In this document: one piece after another, positions 8,456-17,982 of the stretch
Layout of the letters: each line of letters starts with the position of its first letter
How positions within the stretch are numbered: position 1 is the first letter of the stretch
From: Pseudooceanicola pacificus
GTDB lineage: Bacteria > Pseudomonadota > Alphaproteobacteria > Rhodobacterales > Rhodobacteraceae
Direction: 5' to 3'
Length of the DNA stretch: 64,000 bases
Assembly (NCBI RefSeq): GCF_009789075.1
Contig: NZ_WNXQ01000005.1
Coordinates: 239,011-303,010, forward strand
Position numbers and translations under genes: made by a program
Notes under the pieces: model-generated
The model's database searches: none
The model's input: only the letters and a program-made list of their open reading frames with translations
Told to the model about the DNA's origin: nothing

Positions 8456-9538
8456 ATGACGACCGTCGATCCAGATTTCGTCCGCGATCAGGCCCGCGAG
8501 GCGCGCCGCGCCCGGCTGTTCACCCGCATCAACGCCGCCGACAAGTGGTTCAACGTGCTGGGCCTGGCCTGGCTGACCCCGTTGCTCAAGGCCGCCGCCG
8601 GCGACAACCCCCGCGCCCAGATGAAGGATGTCTGGCGCCTGCTGGGCGTGCCGCTGCTGGCCATCGCGCTGTTCCTGGCGCTCTGGGCGAACCTCGCCCC
8701 CCGGGTTCAGACCTCGCTGGGCGCCATTCCCGGCCCCGTCGCCGTCTGGCAGGAGGCCGTGACCCTGCACGAGGACGCTGTCCAGAAGGCGGAAAAGGCG
8801 GCCGATTTCCAGGCCCGCGTCGACAAGCGCAACGCCCGGCTGATCGAGCAGGGCAAGGCCGACGAGGTCAAGGACATCGCCTATACCGGCGCGCCCTCCT
8901 ATTACGACCAGATCGGCACCTCGATCTTCACCGTGTTCTTCGGCTTTCTGCTGGCCTCGGCCGTGGCGATCCCGCTGGGCATCGCGGCCGGTCTTTCGGT
9001 CACCGCAAATGCCGCGCTGAACCCGCTGATCCAGATCTTCAAACCCGTCAGCCCGCTGGCCTGGCTGCCCATCGTGACCATGGTCGTCTCGGCCGTCTAC
9101 ACCACCAACGACGGCTTCTTTGCCAAGTCGTTCCTGGTCTCGGCGATCACCGTCACGCTCTGTTCGCTCTGGCCGACGCTGATCAACACCGCGCTTGGCG
9201 TGGCCTCGATCGACAAGGATCTGGTGAACGTGTCCAAGGTGCTGAAGATGAACACCTGGACCAAGATCACAAAGCTGGTCCTGCCCTCGGCCCTGCCGCT
9301 GATCTTCACCGGGCTGCGCCTGTCGCTGGGGGTGGGCTGGATGGTGCTGATCGCCGCCGAGATGCTGGCGCAGAACCCGGGCCTGGGCAAATTCGTCTGG
9401 GACGAGTTCCAGAACGGCTCGTCCTCTTCGCTCGCGCGGATCATGGTCGCCGTCTTCACCATCGGCATCATCGGCTTCCTGCTGGATCGCGTGATGTTCG
9501 CCCTGCAGTCGCTCTTTACCTTCTCGAACCACCGCTGA
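8456..9538 (+). CDS. nrtB: Nitrate ABC transporter permease NrtB
   Basis: 360-residue inner-membrane permease of the NrtB/SsuC (binding-protein-dependent) family. A cytoplasmic N-terminal part is followed by a first membrane helix (LLGVPLLAIALFLALWANL) and five more in the second half (SIFTVFFGFLLASAVAIPLG; LIQIFKPVSPLAWLPIV). The EAA coupling loop is near SKVLKMNTWTKITKLVLPSA. The start is at 8456 with AAAGGA upstream; the 143-base gap from nrtA contains a run of nine C. Bases 8571-8620 recur exactly, inverted, at the right end of the window. Confidence 0.94.
   Translation: MTTVDPDFVRDQAREARRARLFTRINAADKWFNVLGLAWLTPLLKAAAGDNPRAQMKDVWRLLGVPLLAIALFLALWANLAPRVQTSLGAIPGPVAVWQEAVTLHEDAVQKAEKAADFQARVDKRNARLIEQGKADEVKDIAYTGAPSYYDQIGTSIFTVFFGFLLASAVAIPLGIAAGLSVTANAALNPLIQIFKPVSPLAWLPIVTMVVSAVYTTNDGFFAKSFLVSAITVTLCSLWPTLINTALGVASIDKDLVNVSKVLKMNTWTKITKLVLPSALPLIFTGLRLSLGVGWMVLIAAEMLAQNPGLGKFVWDEFQNGSSSSLARIMVAVFTIGIIGFLLDRVMFALQSLFTFSNHR
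8571..8620 (+). repeat. 50-base segment with a perfect inverted copy at 63950-63999
   Basis: Lies within nrtB codons 39-55 and fits the permease reading frame naturally (WLTPLLKAAAGDNPRAQ), so this copy is probably the original. The reverse complement of 63950-63999 is identical over all 50 bases; matching stops at both ends. See the partner entry. Confidence 0.85.
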
Positions 9539-9564
9539 GCCGCACCAGCGCGAAAGGACATGCC

Positions 9565-11247
9565 ATGAGCATTCTCAAGTTCGACGCCGTTTCCAAGAGC
9601 TTCGGCGCAGGCACCCACCGGGCCGACGTGCTGAAAGGGATCGACCTGGAAGTCCGGGAGGGCGAATTCCTCGTGCTCCTCGGCTTTTCCGGCACCGGCA
9701 AGACGACGCTGATCAACCTGATGGCGGGGCTGGACATGCCCTCCTCCGGCAAGGTCACCTTCAAGGGCCAGCCGATCACCGGCCCCGGCCCGGAACGCGG
9801 GGTGATCTTTCAGAACTATTCGCTGATGCCCTGGCTGACGGTGCAGGGCAATGTCCGCCTGGCCGTCGACACGGTCTTTCCGGGTATGTCCGGCAAGGAG
9901 AAGGAGGCCAGGGTCGCCCATTACGTCGGCATGGTGGGACTGAGCCACGCCGCCACCCGCCGCCCGGCGGAACTGTCCGGGGGCATGCGCCAGCGGGTCA
10001 ACGTGGCCCGGGCGCTGGCGATGAACCCCGAGGTGCTGCTGCTGGACGAACCGCTGTCGGCGCTGGACGCGCTGACCCGCGCCAACCTGGCCGACGAGAT
10101 CGAGCATATCTGGGAACAGGACAAGAAGACCTGCGTGCTGATCACCAACGACGTGGACGAGGCGATCCTGCTGGCCGACCGGATCATCGCGTTGAACCCG
10201 GACGGGACCCTGGGCGAAAGCTTTGCCGTTTCGATCCCGCGTCCGCGCGACCGCACGGCGATGAACCATGACGAGACCTTCAAGGCCCTGCGCGCCCGGG
10301 TGACGACCTATCTGATGGATGTCGGCATCGAGGCCAAGGCCGAAGAGACCCGCGTGCTGCCGAATGTCTCGCCGATCCACGCGGTCCCGGCGGCGGTGGC
10401 CAAGGCGCAGGAAGGGATGATCGACGACCGCTTCCTGTCCTTCGACAACCTGCACAAGATCTATGCCACGCCCAAGGGCCCGCTGACCGTGGTCGAGGAT
10501 TTCAACCTCAAGCTCAACCGGGGCGAATTCATCAGCCTGATCGGCCATTCCGGCTGCGGCAAGTCCACCGTGCTGACCATGACGGCCGGTCTGAATTCGA
10601 TCTCGAAAGGGGTGATCAAGCTGGACGGCTACGAGGTGCGCGGCGCCGATCCCGAACGCGCGGTGGTGTTCCAGTCGCCCTCGCTCTTCCCCTGGCTCAC
10701 GGCGAAGGAGAACGTCAGTGTCGGTGTCGACCGGGTCTACCCGAAAGCATCCCGGGCCGAACGGCAGGATGTCGTTGAGTATTACCTCGAAAGGGTCGGG
10801 CTGGCTGATCATATGGATAAACCGGCCAGCGCGCTCTCCAACGGGATGAAGCAGCGGGTCGGCATCGCCCGGGCCTTTGCGCTCAGCCCCAAGCTGCTGC
10901 TGCTGGATGAACCCTTCGGCATGCTCGACAGCCTCACCCGGTGGGAGCTGCAGGAGGTGCTGATGGAGGTCTGGTCGCGCACCAAGGTCACCGCCGTCTG
11001 CGTCACCCATGACGTGGACGAGGCGATCCTGCTGGCCGACCGCGTGGTGATGATGACCAACGGGCCGCAGGCCACCATCGGCAAGGTCGTCGATGTCGAC
11101 CTGCCGCGCCCGCGCACCCGCAAGGCGCTGCTGGAGCATCCCGATTACTACAACTACCGCCAGCAAGTGCTCGATTTCCTTGAGGAATACGAGCATGGCG
11201 CCAAGCCGAAACCCAAGCCCGCGCCGCAGGCCCTTGCGGCGGAATGA
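9565..11247 (+). CDS. Nitrate ABC transporter, two ATPase domains fused in one chain
   Basis: 560 residues containing two complete ABC ATPases. Domain 1 (about 1-250): Walker A GFSGTGKTT near residue 40, signature LSGGMRQR, Walker B EVLLLDEPLSALD. Domain 2 (about 290-545): Walker A GHSGCGKST near 327, signature LSNGMKQR, Walker B KLLLLDEPFGMLD. Cyanobacterial systems use NrtC (ATPase plus NrtA-like domain) and NrtD separately; here two NrtD-like ATPases are joined and the NrtA-like domain is absent. The single chain could supply both nucleotide-binding sites. It powers NrtAB import of nitrate. Start 9565 has GAAAGGA ahead, 26 bases after nrtB. Confidence 0.92.
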   Translation: MSILKFDAVSKSFGAGTHRADVLKGIDLEVREGEFLVLLGFSGTGKTTLINLMAGLDMPSSGKVTFKGQPITGPGPERGVIFQNYSLMPWLTVQGNVRLAVDTVFPGMSGKEKEARVAHYVGMVGLSHAATRRPAELSGGMRQRVNVARALAMNPEVLLLDEPLSALDALTRANLADEIEHIWEQDKKTCVLITNDVDEAILLADRIIALNPDGTLGESFAVSIPRPRDRTAMNHDETFKALRARVTTYLMDVGIEAKAEETRVLPNVSPIHAVPAAVAKAQEGMIDDRFLSFDNLHKIYATPKGPLTVVEDFNLKLNRGEFISLIGHSGCGKSTVLTMTAGLNSISKGVIKLDGYEVRGADPERAVVFQSPSLFPWLTAKENVSVGVDRVYPKASRAERQDVVEYYLERVGLADHMDKPASALSNGMKQRVGIARAFALSPKLLLLDEPFGMLDSLTRWELQEVLMEVWSRTKVTAVCVTHDVDEAILLADRVVMMTNGPQATIGKVVDVDLPRPRTRKALLEHPDYYNYRQQVLDFLEEYEHGAKPKPKPAPQALAAE

Positions 11248-11314
11248 GGGGCAGGGGCCGGTGCTGCCGGGGCGCATCCCGCGGCTGGCCCATCACCGAA
11301 ACGGAGTATGGAAG

Positions 11315-13753
11315 ATGACCAAGAAACTTGTCGTCATCGGCGCCGGAATGGCGTCGGGCCGCGCGCTGGAGCATCTGTTCGAAACGGATGCCGGTGCTTA
11401 TGACGTGACGCTCTTCAACGCCGAGCCGCGCGGGAACTACAACCGCCTGATGCTGTCTCCGGTGCTGTCGGGCGAAAAGACCTATGAGCAGATCGTGACA
11501 CATGACGATCGGTGGTACGCCGAGCACAACGTCACCTGCCGGTTCGGCGAAAAGGTCGCGCGGATCGACCGGGCCCGCAAGGTGGTGGTCGGCGAGAAGG
11601 GCGAAGTGCCCTATGACAAGCTGCTGATCGCGACCGGGTCGACCCCCTTCATGATCCCGCTGCCGGGCCATGATCTGGACGGCGTGATCGCCTATCGCGA
11701 TCTCGAAGACACCGAGCGGATGATCGGCCTTGGCGCCACCCCGGGGGCAAAGGCCGTGGTGATCGGCGGCGGCCTGCTGGGGCTGGAAGCCGCCGCCGGC
11801 ATGGCCGCGCGCGGGGTCGAGGTGACCGTCGTGCACATCATGGGCCATCTGATGGAACGCCAGCTGGACGAGGCCGCCGGCTACCTGCTGCGCAAGGCGC
11901 TGGTCGACAAGGGCATCCATGTCCGCTGCTCGGCCAATTCCCGGCAGATCCTCGGCGACGGCACGGGCCATGTCCGTGCCCTGCTGCTGGATGACGGGAC
12001 CGAACTGCCCTGCGACCTGCTGGTCATGGCGGTAGGTATCCGCCCCAGCGTGGCCCTGGCGAAAGAGGCCGGGCTGGAGGTCGCGCGCGGTGTCACGGTG
12101 GACGATCACATGGTCACCTCGGACCCCGACGTGCTGGCGCTTGGCGAATGCGTGGAACACAACGGCGCGCTCTTCGGGCTGGTCGCGCCGCTTTACGATC
12201 AGGCCAGGGTGGTGGCCAGGACGCTGCTTGAGGACACCGCGCATTTCGTGGCGCGCGAGGTGTCGACCAAGCTGAAGGTGACGGGCTGCGATCTGTTCTC
12301 GGCCGGGGATTTCGCCGAGGGCGAGGGCCGCGAGGACATCGTGTTCCGCGACCCGGCACGCGGTGTCTACAAGCGCCTCGTGCTGGAAGGGAACCGCATC
12401 GTCGGCGCGGTGATGTATGGCGACACCGCCGACGGCAACTGGTTCTACGGCCTGATGAAGGACGGCGAGGACGTGTCGGGGATGCGCGACACGCTGATCT
12501 TCGGCCCGGCCTATCAGGGGGGGGCCGCGGCGGACCCTATGGCGGCCGTTGCAGCCTTACCGGCTGACGCAGAGATCTGCGGCTGCAACGGCGTGTGCAA
12601 GGGCCGGATCGTCGAGGCCATCCAGGGCGGCGCGGGCACTTTGGATGCGGTGCGCGCGCAGACCAAGGCCAGCAATTCCTGCGGGACCTGCACCGGGCTG
12701 GTTGAGCAGGTGCTGGCGGTGACGCTGGGCGACGATTTTGTCATGCCCGCCGCCAAATCCGTCTGCGGCTGCACCGATCTGACGCATGAGGACCTCCGCC
12801 GTCTGATCAAGTTGCAAGAGCTGAAATCCCAGCCCGCCGTCTGGCAGGAGCTGGGCTGGACAACGCCCAACGGCTGTCATGTCTGCCGCCCGGCGGTGAA
12901 TTTCTACCTGCTGGCGGACTGGCCGCTGGACTATCAGGACGACCCGCAGTCGCGCTTCGTGAACGAACGCAATCACGCCAATATCCAGAAGGACGGCACC
13001 TATTCCGTGATGCCCCGCATGTGGGGCGGCATGACCGATCCCAAGGAGCTGATCGCCATCGCGCAGGCGGCCGAGAAATACGGCGCCGCGGTCAAGGTGA
13101 CCGGCGGGCAGCGGATCGACCTGCTGGGCGTGAAGAAAGAGGACCTGCCGGGCATCTGGGCCGATCTGAACGCCGCCGGGATGGTGTCGGGCCATGCCTA
13201 TTCCAAGGGCCTGCGCACGGTGAAGACCTGCGTCGGGTCCGACTGGTGCCGTTTTGGCACCCAGGACAGCACCGGGCTGGGCATCAGGCTGGAAAAGAAG
13301 CTCTGGGGGTCCTGGACGCCGCACAAGGTCAAGCTGGCGGTGTCGGGCTGCCCCCGCAACTGCGCCGAGGCGACCTGCAAGGACGTGGGCATCGTCTGCG
13401 TCGACAGCGGCTATCAGGTCGGTGTCGGCGGCGCGGCCGGCATGGATGTGAAGGAGACCGAACGCCTTGTCGACGTCAAGACCGAGGACGAGGCGATCGA
13501 ATGGACCGCCGCCTTCATCCAGCTCTACCGCGAGAACGCCAAGTACCTCGACCGGCCCTACAAGTGGATCGCCAAGGTGGGGCTGGACTGGGTCAAGGCG
13601 GTGCTGGCCGATCCGGCAGAGCGCGCCGCCCTGAACGAACGTTTCGAACTCTCGCAATCCGTCTATCGCAAGGATCCCTGGGCCGAACACGTGCACAACC
13701 GCGCGGACCGCTACCAGCCGATCGCAGACATCACCCTGGAGGCCGCGGAATGA
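11315..13753 (+). CDS. nirB: Assimilatory nitrite reductase large subunit NirB
   Basis: 812-residue NAD(P)H-dependent siroheme nitrite reductase, converting nitrite to ammonium in the cytoplasm. Order of domains: FAD/NAD pyridine nucleotide-disulfide reductase module (KLVVIGAGMASGRALEHL; second dinucleotide loop AVVIGGGLLGLEAAAG near residue 150), BFD-type 2Fe-2S domain (CGCNGVCKGRIVEAI near 420, then NSCGTCTGLVEQVL), then the nitrite/sulfite reductase domains with siroheme/4Fe-4S cysteines in TCVGSDWCRFG (near 640) and VSGCPRNCAEATCKDVG (near 677). Length is typical. The stop overlaps the nirD start (ATGA). Confidence 0.95.
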   Translation: MTKKLVVIGAGMASGRALEHLFETDAGAYDVTLFNAEPRGNYNRLMLSPVLSGEKTYEQIVTHDDRWYAEHNVTCRFGEKVARIDRARKVVVGEKGEVPYDKLLIATGSTPFMIPLPGHDLDGVIAYRDLEDTERMIGLGATPGAKAVVIGGGLLGLEAAAGMAARGVEVTVVHIMGHLMERQLDEAAGYLLRKALVDKGIHVRCSANSRQILGDGTGHVRALLLDDGTELPCDLLVMAVGIRPSVALAKEAGLEVARGVTVDDHMVTSDPDVLALGECVEHNGALFGLVAPLYDQARVVARTLLEDTAHFVAREVSTKLKVTGCDLFSAGDFAEGEGREDIVFRDPARGVYKRLVLEGNRIVGAVMYGDTADGNWFYGLMKDGEDVSGMRDTLIFGPAYQGGAAADPMAAVAALPADAEICGCNGVCKGRIVEAIQGGAGTLDAVRAQTKASNSCGTCTGLVEQVLAVTLGDDFVMPAAKSVCGCTDLTHEDLRRLIKLQELKSQPAVWQELGWTTPNGCHVCRPAVNFYLLADWPLDYQDDPQSRFVNERNHANIQKDGTYSVMPRMWGGMTDPKELIAIAQAAEKYGAAVKVTGGQRIDLLGVKKEDLPGIWADLNAAGMVSGHAYSKGLRTVKTCVGSDWCRFGTQDSTGLGIRLEKKLWGSWTPHKVKLAVSGCPRNCAEATCKDVGIVCVDSGYQVGVGGAAGMDVKETERLVDVKTEDEAIEWTAAFIQLYRENAKYLDRPYKWIAKVGLDWVKAVLADPAERAALNERFELSQSVYRKDPWAEHVHNRADRYQPIADITLEAAE

Positions 13754-14082
13754 GCTGGATCGACATCGGACATATCGACGACGTGCCGCTGCGGGGCGCG
13801 CGCCTGGTCAAGACGCCCGTGGGCTGCGTGGCGGTGTTCCGCACCGCCGAGGATCAGGTCTTTGCCGCCTCCAACAGCTGCCCGCACAAGGGCGGGCCGC
13901 TGTCGGAGGGGATCGTGCATGGCACCAAGGTGACCTGCCCGCTGCACAACTGGGTCTTTTCGCTGGAAACGGGCGAGGCGCAGGGCGCCGACGCGGGCCG
14001 CATCGCGACCTATCCGGTGCGGATCGAGGGCAAGCGGATCCTGATCGACGCTGCCTCTGTCGGCAAGAAGGCGGCGGCCTGA
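13750..14082 (+). CDS. nirD: Nitrite reductase small subunit NirD (Rieske-type)
   Basis: 110-residue Rieske-fold partner of NirB. The cluster motif is complete: SCPHKGGPLSEG supplies Cys-Pro-His and CPLHNWVF supplies Cys-Pro-Leu-His, so unlike E. coli NirD it can probably bind a 2Fe-2S cluster. It overlaps nirB by four bases and the nasA start by one (TGATG), so all three should be translated together. Confidence 0.94.
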   Translation: MSWIDIGHIDDVPLRGARLVKTPVGCVAVFRTAEDQVFAASNSCPHKGGPLSEGIVHGTKVTCPLHNWVFSLETGEAQGADAGRIATYPVRIEGKRILIDAASVGKKAAA

Positions 14083-16835
14083 TGGACCGCCCCCTGTCCC
14101 CCGGCGCCGCCCGGCCTGCCCCCGTCCGCGCGCCGGACGGCCCGGCATCCCCGGCCGTGGCACCGCCGCGTTCCCCCCTGCCGTTGGCACGGGACGGGAC
14201 GGGGGAGGGGGTCGCCGCGCCCGCCATCCGCACGACCTGCGCCTATTGCGGCGTGGGCTGCGGCGTGCTGGCCCGCCCGGACGGATCCGGGGGCATGACG
14301 GTCGAGGGGGACGCCGATCATCCCGCCAACCGCGGGCGCCTCTGTTCCAAGGGCACGGCACTGGGGGAAACGGTCGGCCTGTCCGGCCGCCTGCTGACGC
14401 CCCTGGTCGGCGGCGCCCGCGCCAGCTGGGACGAGGCGCTGGACCTCGTCGCCACCCGGTTCCGCGACACCATCGCCGAACACGGGCCGGACGGCGTGGC
14501 CTTCTACGTCTCGGGGCAATTGCTGACCGAGGATTACTATGTCGCCAACAAGCTGATGAAGGGGTTCATCGGTTCGGCGAATATCGACACGAATTCAAGG
14601 CTTTGCATGGCGTCCTCGGTCGCGGGGCACCGCCGCGCCTTTGGCACCGACACCGTGCCCGGGACCTACGAGGACCTGGAGCTGGCCGATCTCGTCGTGC
14701 TCACCGGATCGAACCTGGCCTGGTGCCACCCGGTGCTCTACCAGCGCATCGCCGCCGCCAAGGCCGCGCGGCCCGGGATGAAGGTCGTGGTGATCGACCC
14801 GCGCCGCACCGCCAGCTGCGACATCGCCGACCTGCACCTGCCGATTGCACCGGGGGGCGATGTGGCGCTGTTCAACGGGCTGCTGGTGCAGATCCTGGAA
14901 CAGGGCGCGGTCGACGCGGGCTTTGCCGCCCATCTCGACGGGTTTGGCGCGGCGCTGGATGCGGCCTCGTCCGACGATCTGTCGGCTACCGGGCTGGACG
15001 GCGACCTGTTGCGCCGGTTCTATGACCTCTGGACCCGGACCGAGAAGGTGGTGACCGTCTATTCCCAGGGCGTGAACCAGTCCTCCAGCGGGACCGACAA
15101 GGTGAACGCGATCCTGAACTGCCACCTTGCCGCGGGCCGTATCGGACGGCCCGGCATGGGCCCTTTCAGCGTGACCGGCCAGCCCAATGCCATGGGCGGG
15201 CGCGAGGTCGGCGGGCTGGCCAATATGCTGGCCTGCCATATGGAGCTGGAAAATCCCGCGCACCGCGCTGCCGTGCGCGCGTTCTGGCAGGCCCCGGCCA
15301 TGCCCGATGCGCCCGGGCTCAAGGCTGTCGACATGTTCCGCGCCGTGGGCGAGGGGCGGATCAGGGCGCTGTGGATCATCTGCACCAACCCCGCCGTTTC
15401 GATGCCCGATGCCGATGCGGTGCGTGCCGCCATTGCGGGTTGCGATTTCGTGGTTGTCAACGACCTGACCGCCCGGACCGACACCGCGCGGCTGGCCGAT
15501 GTGCTGCTGCCCGCCACAGGCTGGGGCGAAAAGGACGGCACCGTCACCAATTCCGACCGCACCATCAGCCGCCAGCGCGCCGTGCTGCCGCCCCCGGGCG
15601 AGGCGCGCCACGACTGGGCGATCCTGGCCGAGGTGGGCCGCCGCATGGGCTGGTTCCGCGCCTTCGACTATGCCAGCCCCGCCGAGATCTTTCGCGAATA
15701 TGCCACGCTGTCGGGCATCGCGGGCCGGTTCGGGCTGGATTTCGACATCTCCGGCCTTGCCGCGATGACCGACAGCGCATTCGCGGCGATGGAGCCGGTG
15801 CGCTGGCCGGTGAGCGACACCCGCCGCGGCGGGCGGTTCTTTGGCGACGGGCGGTTCTTTACCCCCTCGGGCCGGGGTCGGTTGCTGCCCGTTTCGCACC
15901 GCGCGCCCGCCGTGGCCCTGGGTGACGGGTTCGACTGGCGGCTCAACACCGGGCGCATCCGCGACCAGTGGCACACGATGACGCGCACGGCGAAATCGCC
16001 CCGCCTCAGCCGCCATCTGGCCGAACCGTTTCTTGAGGTGCATCCCGCCGATGCCTCGATGCTGGGTCTGTCCCCCGCCGGGCTGGCCGAGATCACCAGC
16101 CGTCACGGCCGCGCCGTGCTGCGCGTGCTGATCACCGACCGCCTGCGCCGGGGCGAGGTCTTTGCCCCCATGCACTGGACCGGCGAGACCGCGCCCACGG
16201 GCCGCGTCGATGCGCTGATCGCCCCGGTGGTCGATCCCGTCTCGGGCCAGCCGGAAAGCAAGGCCGCCGCCGTGGCCATCGCGCCCTTCGCGGCCAGCTG
16301 GTTCGCCTTTGCCGTCTCGGCGGGCGAACCTGTGCCCCAGGCCGATTACTGGGCGCGCGCCAGGACCGAGGGCGGCTGGCGGCTGGAGCTTGCCGGCACC
16401 CGCGCCCCCGATGACTGGGAGGCCGAGGCGCGCCGCCTGTTCGGCCTGCCCGGGGCCGAGATGCAGATGCTGAGCGACCCGCACCGGGGCATCACCCGCA
16501 TGGCCTTTAGCGAAAACGGCGTGCTGAAGGCCGCGATCTTTGTCGCGCCCGAGCCGGTGGCGGTGTCGCGCGATCATCTGGCCGGTTTGCTGGGAGAGGC
16601 GGACGTGCCGGTCCTGTCGGGCCGTCCGGGGGCCGACCGCCCGGATCCCGGGCCGATCCTCTGCGCCTGCTTGAACGTGGGGGTGAACACGATCCTCGGG
16701 GCCATTTCCTCGGGTGGCGCTCTCAGTGTAGAAGCGATCGGAGAGGCCCTTGGCGCGGGCACCAACTGCGGCTCGTGCCGGCCCGAGATCGCCGCGCTTC
16801 TGGCGCGGGCAACCCTGAGGGAAGCCGCGGAATGA
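14082..16835 (+). CDS. nasA: Assimilatory nitrate reductase catalytic subunit NasA
   Basis: 917-residue cytoplasmic molybdopterin enzyme reducing nitrate to nitrite. An atypical proline/alanine-rich leader (about 1-45) precedes the N-terminal 4Fe-4S cluster (TTCAYCGVGCGVL near residue 50, closing cysteine in RGRLCSKG). The molybdo-bis-MGD core follows (LYQRIAAAKAARPGMKVVVI; QPNAMGGREVGGLANML; AEPFLEVHPADASMLGL). The C-terminal about 55 residues form a BFD-like 2Fe-2S domain (CACLNVGVNTI, then GTNCGSCRPEI), as in NasA proteins that take electrons directly. No Tat signal, in line with an assimilatory role. If the real start is an internal codon, the low-complexity leader would be lost. Confidence 0.94.
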   Translation: MDRPLSPGAARPAPVRAPDGPASPAVAPPRSPLPLARDGTGEGVAAPAIRTTCAYCGVGCGVLARPDGSGGMTVEGDADHPANRGRLCSKGTALGETVGLSGRLLTPLVGGARASWDEALDLVATRFRDTIAEHGPDGVAFYVSGQLLTEDYYVANKLMKGFIGSANIDTNSRLCMASSVAGHRRAFGTDTVPGTYEDLELADLVVLTGSNLAWCHPVLYQRIAAAKAARPGMKVVVIDPRRTASCDIADLHLPIAPGGDVALFNGLLVQILEQGAVDAGFAAHLDGFGAALDAASSDDLSATGLDGDLLRRFYDLWTRTEKVVTVYSQGVNQSSSGTDKVNAILNCHLAAGRIGRPGMGPFSVTGQPNAMGGREVGGLANMLACHMELENPAHRAAVRAFWQAPAMPDAPGLKAVDMFRAVGEGRIRALWIICTNPAVSMPDADAVRAAIAGCDFVVVNDLTARTDTARLADVLLPATGWGEKDGTVTNSDRTISRQRAVLPPPGEARHDWAILAEVGRRMGWFRAFDYASPAEIFREYATLSGIAGRFGLDFDISGLAAMTDSAFAAMEPVRWPVSDTRRGGRFFGDGRFFTPSGRGRLLPVSHRAPAVALGDGFDWRLNTGRIRDQWHTMTRTAKSPRLSRHLAEPFLEVHPADASMLGLSPAGLAEITSRHGRAVLRVLITDRLRRGEVFAPMHWTGETAPTGRVDALIAPVVDPVSGQPESKAAAVAIAPFAASWFAFAVSAGEPVPQADYWARARTEGGWRLELAGTRAPDDWEAEARRLFGLPGAEMQMLSDPHRGITRMAFSENGVLKAAIFVAPEPVAVSRDHLAGLLGEADVPVLSGRPGADRPDPGPILCACLNVGVNTILGAISSGGALSVEAIGEALGAGTNCGSCRPEIAALLARATLREAAE

Positions 16836-17800
16836 GCCTGTCGCCCTTCGTCCAGATCCTCGCACGCGGTCAGGGCCGCGCCCGCTCGATGACCCTGGAC
16901 GAGGCGCATGCCGCGATGACCGCCATGCTGCAGGAGGATGCCGCGCCCGAGGCCATCGGCGCGATCCTGATGCTGATCCGGATGAAGGGCGAGCGGCCCG
17001 AGGAGATCGCCGGTTTCACCGCCGCCGCCCGCGCCAGCCTGGGCCACTGGCCCGGCGCGCGCCCCGCGCTCGACTGGCCCAGCTATGCCGCCGGGCGCAC
17101 GCGCGGGCTGCCGTGGTTCCTGCTTTCGGCACGGCTGCTGGCCGGGGCGGGGCACGCGGTGCTGCTGCACGGCTGGAATTCGCACCAGCAGGGCCGCGCC
17201 TCGGTGCGCGCGGTGCTGCCGGGGCTGGGCATCCGCTCGGGCGCGAGCATGGCCGAGGGTTCGGCGATCCTGGAGGAGGACGGGATCGCCTATCTGCCGC
17301 TGGAGGCGATTTCGCCCCGGCTGATGGCCCTGCTGCGGCTGCGCGAGGTGCTGGGGCTGCGCTCCTGCGTGAACACGGTGCTGCGGATGCTGAACCCGGC
17401 GGGTGCGGGAACGGCGGTGCAGGGCGTGTTCCATCCGCCCTACCGCGAGCTGCAGGCCGATGCCGCGCTGTTGCTGGGGCAGGAGCGGCTGACCGTGCTG
17501 AAGGGCGGCGGCGGCGAGTTCGAGCATCACCCGGTCAAGGATATCCAGGTCTTCGGGCTGCGCGACGGGCAGGCCTGGACCGGCACCACGGGCACCGCCG
17601 CCGAGGGACGCCGCCGCCTGGCCGAGACCCAGACCGAACCCGAGGCGCTGCTGGCGCTCTGGGACGGCCGGGTGCAGGACGATTTCGCCGAGGCGGTGGT
17701 GATCAGCACCGCCGCGCTGGCGCTGGACACGCTGGGGGTGGCCGAGCCGCAGGCCGTGGCCGCGCGCCTGTGGCAGGACCGGCGGCGGAGGGCGGCCTAG
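16832..17800 (+). CDS. TrpD2/YbiB-like protein (glycosyltransferase family 3 fold)
   Basis: 322 residues with the anthranilate phosphoribosyltransferase fold: FVQILARGQGRARSMTLDEA and IGAILMLIRMKGERPEEIAG are the N-terminal helical domain; LRMLNPAGAGTAVQGVFHPP and LTVLKGGGGEFEHHPVKD follow. In TrpD the phosphate-binding loop reads KHGNR near the middle; the equivalent stretch here (LLHGWNSHQQGRAS) is altered, as in the TrpD2/YbiB group, some of which bind nucleic acid rather than phosphoribosylate. Role in nitrate assimilation unknown, but the start overlaps the nasA stop (ATGA), so it belongs to the operon. In relatives a uroporphyrinogen methyltransferase commonly follows; none does here. 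Confidence 0.8.
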   Translation: MSLSPFVQILARGQGRARSMTLDEAHAAMTAMLQEDAAPEAIGAILMLIRMKGERPEEIAGFTAAARASLGHWPGARPALDWPSYAAGRTRGLPWFLLSARLLAGAGHAVLLHGWNSHQQGRASVRAVLPGLGIRSGASMAEGSAILEEDGIAYLPLEAISPRLMALLRLREVLGLRSCVNTVLRMLNPAGAGTAVQGVFHPPYRELQADAALLLGQERLTVLKGGGGEFEHHPVKDIQVFGLRDGQAWTGTTGTAAEGRRRLAETQTEPEALLALWDGRVQDDFAEAVVISTAALALDTLGVAEPQAVAARLWQDRRRRAA

Positions 17801-17982
17801 GGGGCCTGTCGGTACCGACCTCTGAGTGACGGGTCTGACCTGCGGGCTGCGTCCTCTGCAGTAGGTGGGCCGGATCGGGGCTGGCCCGGTCTTGCCGACC
17901 AGGGCGCGGCGCCGCCCGTCGCGCCCCGCGGGGCGCTTGGTCAGTCAGTGCGCCACGCCAACTGCCGCACGCACGCGCGCGG

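Noticed and set aside
4912..17800. Nitrate locus as a recently acquired island
   Set aside because: Codon use and GC look like the surroundings, there is no integrase, transposase or flanking repeat, and the gene order is normal for the family.
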